Assembly: GCF_000739815.1 (NCBI RefSeq)
Contig: NZ_BBJJ01000005.1
Coordinates: 1 to 64,000, forward strand
Length of the DNA: 64,000 nt
Direction of reading: 5' to 3'
Source of the DNA: Paraburkholderia mimosarum LMG 23256 = NBRC 106338
GTDB lineage: Bacteria > Pseudomonadota > Gammaproteobacteria > Burkholderiales > Burkholderiaceae
Part shown: piece by piece, positions 59,153 to 64,000 of the stretch
Layout: each line of letters starts with the position of its first letter
Numbering within the stretch: the stretch's first letter is position 1
Made by a program: the position numbers and the translations under genes
Notes under the pieces: generated by a model
Seen by the model: only the letters and a program-made list of their open reading frames with translations
Database searches by the model: none
Told to the model about the DNA's origin: nothing

Positions 59153-59803
59153 TCATTCGACGCGCAGAAGATTGACGATCGTGTGCACGCCCGGCGTCGA
59201 TTTCGCCGCGCCGTAGACGAGCTGACGCTCGGCGTACGAGGCGACGTTGCCGGACAGGGTGACCGTGTCGCCGTCGATCTTGATCTCGATGTGTTTCGCT
59301 TCGCGCTCGCCGTGGCGGCCAATGGCGGCGCGAATGCCGCGTGCAATGTCTTCGGCCGAGGTGGCGCCGCGAATGCGGATCCGGTTGTTCACGCCCGTCA
59401 CGCCGAGCAAATGCGAAATCGCTTGCTGTGCGGCATGGCTTTGATAACCCCAGTCGCACTCGCCGAGCAACGTGACGCAACCTTTCTCGACTTCTACCTG
59501 GACGTCCTGATTATTGACGCCCACCGTCCATTCGAGGATCGCGCGCACCGTGTTCGCGATGTCCTCGTCACGGCGCGCTTCGTGCTGCGGAACGCGCACC
59601 TCCATCTCCACGGCGATGCCGCGCACGCCCGCCACCCGGGCGGTCGCGCGTTGCGCGGCGAGCTTCGCCGCGTAGCTCGCCGGATGGCCCGACAGCGTCA
59701 CCACGCCGTTGGACACCTCGACGCCGATGCTCGCCGGCAGGATCGACCGGTCGCATGCAAGCTCGGCCTCTACGTCGCGCTTCAATTCCAGATCGGATTT
59801 CAT
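59153..59803 (-). CDS. Triple BON-domain protein
   Basis: 216 aa with three BON (OsmY-type) repeats, at about residues 5-70, 78-145 and 150-214, each with a glycine-rich VTLSG or VTLLG strand. There is no signal peptide, so it is cytoplasmic unlike OsmY. BON domains bind phospholipid or other surfaces. It is first in a run with the small membrane, CBS, flavodoxin and fusion genes on the minus strand. Confidence 0.88.
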   Translation of the reverse strand: MKSDLELKRDVEAELACDRSILPASIGVEVSNGVVTLSGHPASYAAKLAAQRATARVAGVRGIAVEMEVRVPQHEARRDEDIANTVRAILEWTVGVNNQDVQVEVEKGCVTLLGECDWGYQSHAAQQAISHLLGVTGVNNRIRIRGATSAEDIARGIRAAIGRHGEREAKHIEIKIDGDTVTLSGNVASYAERQLVYGAAKSTPGVHTIVNLLRVE

Positions 59804-59853
59804 TGCCGTCCACTCCTCATGTCGTTCCGGCGCAGCTTCGTTTCACCGGGGAT

Positions 59854-60462
59854 TCACACCGTCGGTACCGAAGCGAAATGTCCGCGAACAAATTGACGCA
59901 CCTGCGCGAGGTTGGCGGAGGCGGTATCCACAGGCATTGCCGGGCCGACTTCGTCGAAATGCAGATGCCCGATCACATCGAAGCCCGATGCGCGGAACAC
60001 GTGCGTATCCTGCAGTAGCTGCATGGCCTGCCACCGGCCGTCTGCCACGAACGAGGCCAACGGGGCGGCCGAAATGGTCACCACCACGGCGCGGCGCCCG
60101 GACAGCAAGCCGTGCACGCCGTCCGGCTGGGTCTCGTAGGCGAAGCCGCGGCTGAACACGCGGTCGATGTAGCCCTTCATCATCGCGGGCATCGCCATCC
60201 ACCAGAGCGGGTAGATGACCGTGACGACATCGGCCGCGAGCACGTCTTTCTGCGCGATCACAACGTCGGCCATGCGCACGTGCACGTCGCTTCCCTCGGT
60301 CAATTCCTCGGCGGACAGCACGGGATCGAACCCCATGCGGTAGAGATCGTGAAGACGGACGTCATGACCGATGCGGACCAGCTCGCCCAGGTAGGCGCGC
60401 GTCACGCTCATGGTGAAGCTGTCTTCCACCGGATGCGCGACCACGATGAGGTGTTTCTGCAT
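59854..60462 (-). CDS. NAD(P)H:quinone oxidoreductase, flavodoxin fold
   Basis: 202 aa. Seen: VVAHPVEDSFTMSVTRAYL, the core motif YPLWWMAMPAMMKGYIDRVFSRGFAY and the flavin contact VVTISAAPLASF. It matches the MdaB/KefF-type family that reduces quinones by two electrons with FAD or FMN. AAGGAG precedes ATG 60462. It sits behind the FNR-type promoter at 60499, and may lead the whole run down to 55548 (50-bp gap to the BON gene). Confidence 0.9.
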   Translation of the reverse strand: MQKHLIVVAHPVEDSFTMSVTRAYLGELVRIGHDVRLHDLYRMGFDPVLSAEELTEGSDVHVRMADVVIAQKDVLAADVVTVIYPLWWMAMPAMMKGYIDRVFSRGFAYETQPDGVHGLLSGRRAVVVTISAAPLASFVADGRWQAMQLLQDTHVFRASGFDVIGHLHFDEVGPAMPVDTASANLAQVRQFVRGHFASVPTV

Positions 60463-60498
60463 GGCGGTGGCTCCTTTCAAAAACCGCTGCACAGGGCC

Positions 60499-60539
60499 AT
60501 CGTGCGCGCGTTCCCCGCCATCCGATTGACACACGTCAA
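60499..60539 (-). promoter_or_regulatory. FNR-type promoter of the quinone reductase run
   Basis: Symmetric box TTGAC-ACAC-GTCAA (60526-60539) with CACGAT on the minus strand after exactly 21 nt. It begins 10 bp after the stop of the ATPase gamma gene. Confidence 0.6.
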
Positions 60540-60548
60540 TCAGGACGA

Positions 60549-61415
60549 TCAATCCCTCGTACGCTGCGCGTACTCGCGTCCCGTGGTCAGCTCGACGATT
60601 TCCGAGGTGATCTCGTCCTGGCGCATCGCGCGATACTGTTGAGAAAGCGTGTCGAGCCGCTGTCGCACGTTGGTGCGCGCGGCAAGCATGGCGCGCACGC
60701 GGGCCTCGTTTTCGGCGGCGAACGCAAGCATGAGCGCCTCGCATAGCTCGAACGACACATAGAGCCCGACGAGCCCGCTCAGCAGACGCGCGGGCGCGAC
60801 GTTGACGAGCGGTGGCAAGGCGCGCGGCGTCACCTCGAAGCGCGCGAAATCGAACGGAATGAGCGTGCGCTGCACGATGCGCAGCCGCGACTCGCCCGGC
60901 AGCGCGTGCGTGAGCGTGACGCGTGTCGCGCGCTCGCCGTCTGCGAGCCTCGCGTAGAGCGCATCGGAAACACGCGCCGCGAGATGCGGGACGGCGGCAG
61001 GGTGCGCCGCCATCGGTACGGACCATGCCTCGCCCATGCCGCGCTCGGCGCATGCGCTCGCGAGCCGGGTGCCGACCAGCAGCCAGTGGCGCGGGCAGGC
61101 GAGCGGGCGGCGCAGCGCCTCGTCGGCAATCCGGTCGTTGAGGCCCCCGACGAAGCCCTGCTCCGCACCGATGACGATGCAAACCTCGGCGCCTTCGTCC
61201 GCATGCGTCGCGCTTGTCGATGCGCTCGAAGGATCGAACGCCAGGACATCGCCAATCGCGGCCCCGGCCGCCGCCGCGCAAGCACGGATGCCGGCAAGCC
61301 GGGCGTGCGCGTCGCGCGCGCGCGCCGCCGCGATTGCGCGCATGGCCCCGACCACGGCTTCGAGTTGATGGGTCGCGCCGATCCGCGCTTCGATCTCGCC
61401 GAGCTTGCCGCTCAT
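60549..61415 (-). CDS. atpG: N-type ATPase gamma subunit
   Basis: 288 aa, the central stalk. N-terminal [20 protein letters not shown] and C-terminal [20 protein letters not shown] are the paired helices of F-type gamma. Compared with housekeeping gamma the middle is divergent, as in N-ATPases. ATG 61415 overlaps the alpha stop (ATGA). It is the last gene of the operon, fitting the N-ATPase order that ends F-A-G. Confidence 0.88.
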   Translation of the reverse strand: MSGKLGEIEARIGATHQLEAVVGAMRAIAAARARDAHARLAGIRACAAAAGAAIGDVLAFDPSSASTSATHADEGAEVCIVIGAEQGFVGGLNDRIADEALRRPLACPRHWLLVGTRLASACAERGMGEAWSVPMAAHPAAVPHLAARVSDALYARLADGERATRVTLTHALPGESRLRIVQRTLIPFDFARFEVTPRALPPLVNVAPARLLSGLVGLYVSFELCEALMLAFAAENEARVRAMLAARTNVRQRLDTLSQQYRAMRQDEITSEIVELTTGREYAQRTRD

Positions 61416-62929
61416 TGCGCCCCCTCTGAGGCGGTTCCGCCGCGCCCGATGCATTCGCGCACCCGCTCGCGCAACGCGGCAATGCTCGCCAATGATTCGC
61501 GATCCGAACGATTACCGCTCGCGTGTGCGCCGACTTGTGCGATCCGCTCGCGAATCTGCGCAACGGCATGCGCGGGCAACGCATCGAATTCGCCGTCGGC
61601 GAGCGCGCCAAGCAACGCGATTTGTTGTGCGACGCCAAGCAGGCTGAAGCGCGGCTGCGCGAGCAAGGCGCGAATACGCTCGCCACGTGCGATCTGCGCG
61701 CTCACGCGCGCATCGGTGAGGCCGCCGAAGCGCGCGAATATCTCCAGCTCCAGGAACTGCGCGTATTCGATCCTCAGCCGCCCCGCCACCTGGCGCAGCG
61801 CCTGGGCCTGCGCCTTGCCGCCCACGCGGCTCACGCTCAAGCCCACGTTGACGGCGGGCCGCTGGTTCGCTGCGAACAGCGCGGCATCCATCACGAGCTG
61901 GCCGTCCGTGATCGAGATCAGGTTGGTCGGAATATAGGCCGCGAGATTGCCCGCCTCGGTCTGCGCAATCGGCAGTGCGGTGAGCGAGCCGCCGCCCAGT
62001 TCCGCGCTCAGCCGCGCCGCGCGCTCCAGGAGCCGCGCGTGCAGATAGAAGATGTCGCCGGGGTACGCCTCGCGCCCGGGCGGCTCGCCGGTGAGCAGCG
62101 CCAGCTCGCGATGCGTGGCCGCGTGCTTCGAAAGGTCGTCGATCACGACGAGGGCGTGCTGGCCGCGGTCGCGGAAATACTCGGCGACCGAGAAGCCCGC
62201 GAACGGTGCGACCCATTGCATGCCGGGCGTAGCCGACGACGGCGCCACCACGAACACGCAGCGCTGCGGCGCGCCGCGCGCCCGCACGGCGTCGATCACG
62301 CGCTGCGCCGCCGTGGCGCGCTGGCCCACCGAGACGTATACGCAGATCACATCGCTCGCGCGCTGGTTGACGATGGCGTCGACGGCGAGCGAGGTCTTGC
62401 CCGTCGCCCGGTCGCCGATGATGAGCTCGCGCTGGCCGCGCCCGATCGCGAATAGCGCGTCGACGACCAGCACGCCGGTTTCGAGCGGCTCGCTCACGGC
62501 GGCCCGCTCGACGATGGCGGGCGCTGAGCGCTCCACCGGCAGCCACGCCTCGGCGGCGGGCGGCTCGCCGCCGTCGAGCGGCCGGCCGAGCGGATCGATC
62601 ACACGCCCGAGCAGCCCCTCGCCAACGGGCACCTGAAGCACGGCGCCGGTGCGCTCCACGCGCTCGCCGGCTTCCACGGCCGCCGCGCCGTCCAGCAGCA
62701 CGACGTGCGCGAAATCGGCGTCGAGCGTGCGCACGTAGCCGGTCGCGCCGCTCGCGAAGCGCACCGTTTCGTCGAGCGCGACATCGGCGAGACCCGAGAT
62801 GCGGGCAACGCCGTCGGCGATGCGTTCCACGCTGCCGCTGGTCTGGGCCTCGGGCGCAAACTGCACGCGCGCGAGCGCGTCTTGCGCTCGCGAAAGCCAG
62901 TTCTGCGCCCCGGACTCAGCCGCGCACAC
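61412..62929 (-). CDS. atpA: N-type ATPase alpha subunit
   Basis: 505 aa. Seen: Walker [34 protein letters not shown] and the alpha-typical [18 protein letters not shown]. It binds nucleotide at a non-catalytic site of the alpha/beta hexamer. The start is GTG 62929, inside the end of the b/delta gene (14-bp overlap), with GGAG upstream. Together with gamma, b and c it belongs to the second, N-type ATPase of Burkholderia. Confidence 0.93.
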   Translation of the reverse strand: MCAAESGAQNWLSRAQDALARVQFAPEAQTSGSVERIADGVARISGLADVALDETVRFASGATGYVRTLDADFAHVVLLDGAAAVEAGERVERTGAVLQVPVGEGLLGRVIDPLGRPLDGGEPPAAEAWLPVERSAPAIVERAAVSEPLETGVLVVDALFAIGRGQRELIIGDRATGKTSLAVDAIVNQRASDVICVYVSVGQRATAAQRVIDAVRARGAPQRCVFVVAPSSATPGMQWVAPFAGFSVAEYFRDRGQHALVVIDDLSKHAATHRELALLTGEPPGREAYPGDIFYLHARLLERAARLSAELGGGSLTALPIAQTEAGNLAAYIPTNLISITDGQLVMDAALFAANQRPAVNVGLSVSRVGGKAQAQALRQVAGRLRIEYAQFLELEIFARFGGLTDARVSAQIARGERIRALLAQPRFSLLGVAQQIALLGALADGEFDALPAHAVAQIRERIAQVGAHASGNRSDRESLASIAALRERVRECIGRGGTASEGAQ

Positions 62930-63665
62930 CGCCGCGCTCCAGCAGCGTCTCGCGGATGACGTCGAGATCGTGACGCAGATGGTTGCGCACCGCCGCGTGC
63001 GCGCCCGTGAGTTCGAGCCCGGCGATCAGCGTGGGGTCGGCCTGCACCCGCAGCGTGACGTCGCGCCCGAGCGCCGCGCTGAACGCCGCCTCGCAGGCTT
63101 GCCGTTCGGCATCGCTCAGCTCGCGCGGCGCGGCCAGTGCGAGCGGCGAACCCTGCGCGCCGAATTCGTCGCGCGTCTCAGGCGGCAGCTTCGCCAACGC
63201 CTGCGCCGTGCCGCTGATGAAGCTCTGCACACGCACCTCGGGCGGCATCCGGTCGAGAAGGCGTCCTGCAATTTCGACCGCCAGTCTCACCGCATCGTCT
63301 TCGATGTCGCGCGAGCGCGCGGCGCGCTCGCGTTCGATCTCGCTTTCGGCTTGCACACGCAATTGCGCGGCTTCGGCCCGCGCCTGCATGAGCAGTGTCG
63401 CCTTATGTGCTTCGGCGCCTGCTTCGGCCGCCCGCAGCGCCGCGTCATGCGAGGCCGCGAGGCGCGCGGTTTCTTCGCGCGCGGCGTCGTGCTCGGCCTG
63501 CGCCGCGCGGCGGCTCGCTTCGGCGTCGGCAAGCAGCGCCTGCGCGGCTTTCTGGCGCGCCGCGACGATCTCCGCCACGGGCCGGAAGAGAAAGCGCGCG
63601 AGCAGCCACACCAGCACGAGGGCATTGACCGTCTGCAGCGCGAGCGTCGACCAGTCGATATGCAT
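62916..63665 (-). CDS. atpF: N-type ATPase b subunit with delta-like C-terminal region
   Basis: 249 aa. An N-terminal helix ([16 protein letters not shown]) anchors it; a long charged coiled coil follows (about 35-125) and then a domain of about 100 residues with [18 protein letters not shown], which resembles the delta C terminus (DPxLIGG). N-ATPase operons lack a separate atpH (delta), and this fused tail probably replaces it as stator. Confidence 0.88.
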   Translation of the reverse strand: MHIDWSTLALQTVNALVLVWLLARFLFRPVAEIVAARQKAAQALLADAEASRRAAQAEHDAAREETARLAASHDAALRAAEAGAEAHKATLLMQARAEAAQLRVQAESEIERERAARSRDIEDDAVRLAVEIAGRLLDRMPPEVRVQSFISGTAQALAKLPPETRDEFGAQGSPLALAAPRELSDAERQACEAAFSAALGRDVTLRVQADPTLIAGLELTGAHAAVRNHLRHDLDVIRETLLERGGVRG

Positions 63666-63678
63666 GGCGCGACCTTCG

Positions 63679-63924
63679 CTACTTGACGAACGGATTGGCG
63701 AACAGCAGCAGGAGCGCGATCACGAGGCAATAGATCGCCATCGTCTCGATCATCGCGAGGCCGACGAACAGCGTGCGCGAGACGGTGCCCGCCGAATCGG
63801 GCTGGCGCGCGATGGCGTCCATCGCGGCGGCGACCGCGCGGCCTTCCGCGAGCGCGGGTCCGATCGCGCCGAACGACACCGCGAGCGCGGCGGCGGCGAT
63901 GCTGACGATTTCGATGAGATTCAT
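63679..63924 (-). CDS. atpE: N-type ATPase c subunit
   Basis: 81 aa, two membrane helices joined by the polar loop ARQPDS. The ion-binding carboxylate is E60 (AMIETMAIY). Aligned at ARQP, E27 lies where Na+-dependent c subunits such as Ilyobacter have Gln32, so two carboxylates face the site. The N-ATPase of B. pseudomallei was reported to have a c17 ring that is proton-specific. ATG 63924 overlaps the stop of the a subunit. Confidence 0.93.
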   Translation of the reverse strand: MNLIEIVSIAAAALAVSFGAIGPALAEGRAVAAAMDAIARQPDSAGTVSRTLFVGLAMIETMAIYCLVIALLLLFANPFVK

Positions 63925-64000
63925 GGCTTTTCCTGTGCGCGATGGCCGGCGCCCGAGCGCTCGCCGCCCGCCGCGGCGCCGACGAACACCATCGCCAGCA
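63921..64000 (-). CDS. atpB: N-type ATPase a subunit, C-terminal end (cut by window)
   Basis: Only the last 25 codons and stop are inside the window (LAMVFVGAAAGGERSG, then a short basic tail). The position directly before atpE, with an ATGA overlap, is that of atpB. The start and core are beyond the window edge, so the call rests on context. Confidence 0.65.
   Translation of the reverse strand, partial: LAMVFVGAAAGGERSGAGHRAQEKP

Overview
The window looks like part of a Burkholderia sensu lato chromosome (Burkholderia, Paraburkholderia or Caballeronia; inferred from the visibly high GC, the family content and the PHA and N-type ATPase genes). I see no tRNA, rRNA, CRISPR array or insertion sequence. 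Almost all of it is one accessory island for surviving low oxygen and stress. Its content matches what I recall as the low-oxygen-activated (lxa) locus of Burkholderia cenocepacia.

The main regulatory signal is an FNR/ANR-type box (TTGAY-N4-RTCAA). I find 21 copies, almost all intergenic. In most cases the box is followed after 21-22 nt by a -10-like hexamer, which is the class II (-41.5) FNR promoter layout. An FNR-type regulator with all four cluster cysteines is encoded inside the island (22545-23333).

Layout. 1-11 kb: universal stress proteins (USPs), a P1B-5 metal ATPase with a hemerythrin tail, a cation/H+ antiporter, an RpoD-like sigma factor, a second FtsH and a PfkB-type kinase. 11.5-17 kb: a PhaB-type reductase, two USPs, an Acg-like nitroreductase and a PAS histidine kinase. 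17-25 kb: a beta-CASP RNase-like protein, a CHASE-type kinase with its NarL-type regulator, a lone receiver, FNR, a small cytochrome c and an HPF/RaiA-like ribosome factor. 25-32 kb: four USPs, Hsp20, DUF1488, a LOG-family protein and an alcohol dehydrogenase. 32-44 kb (minus strand): a PhaC-led operon with a NitT/TauT-like ABC pair, then a six-gene operon (kinase, DUF2252, orphan binding protein, ArsB/NhaD-type permease, PPK2, K+ channel). 44-50 kb: an amino acid antiporter fused to a periplasmic binding domain, a USP and a divergent GroEL. 50-55 kb: an erythromycin-esterase-like protein, a phosphoribosyltransferase, an alpha/beta hydrolase and a PHB depolymerase. 55-60 kb: an oxidoreductase-patatin fusion, flavodoxin, CBS and BON proteins and a quinone reductase. 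60.5-64 kb: the 3' part of an N-type ATPase operon (a, c, b/delta, alpha, gamma).

Taken together the genes suggest a dormancy programme: redox sinks (PHA synthesis and breakdown, dehydrogenase, flavoproteins), protein and ribosome protection (Hsp20, GroEL, FtsH, HPF-like), polyphosphate/nucleotide economy (PPK2), ion homeostasis (K+ channel, antiporters, N-ATPase, metal export) and eleven USPs. The set also resembles the mycobacterial DosR dormancy regulon (USPs, PfkB, Acg, alpha-crystallin, CBS protein, PRTase/erythromycin-esterase protein).
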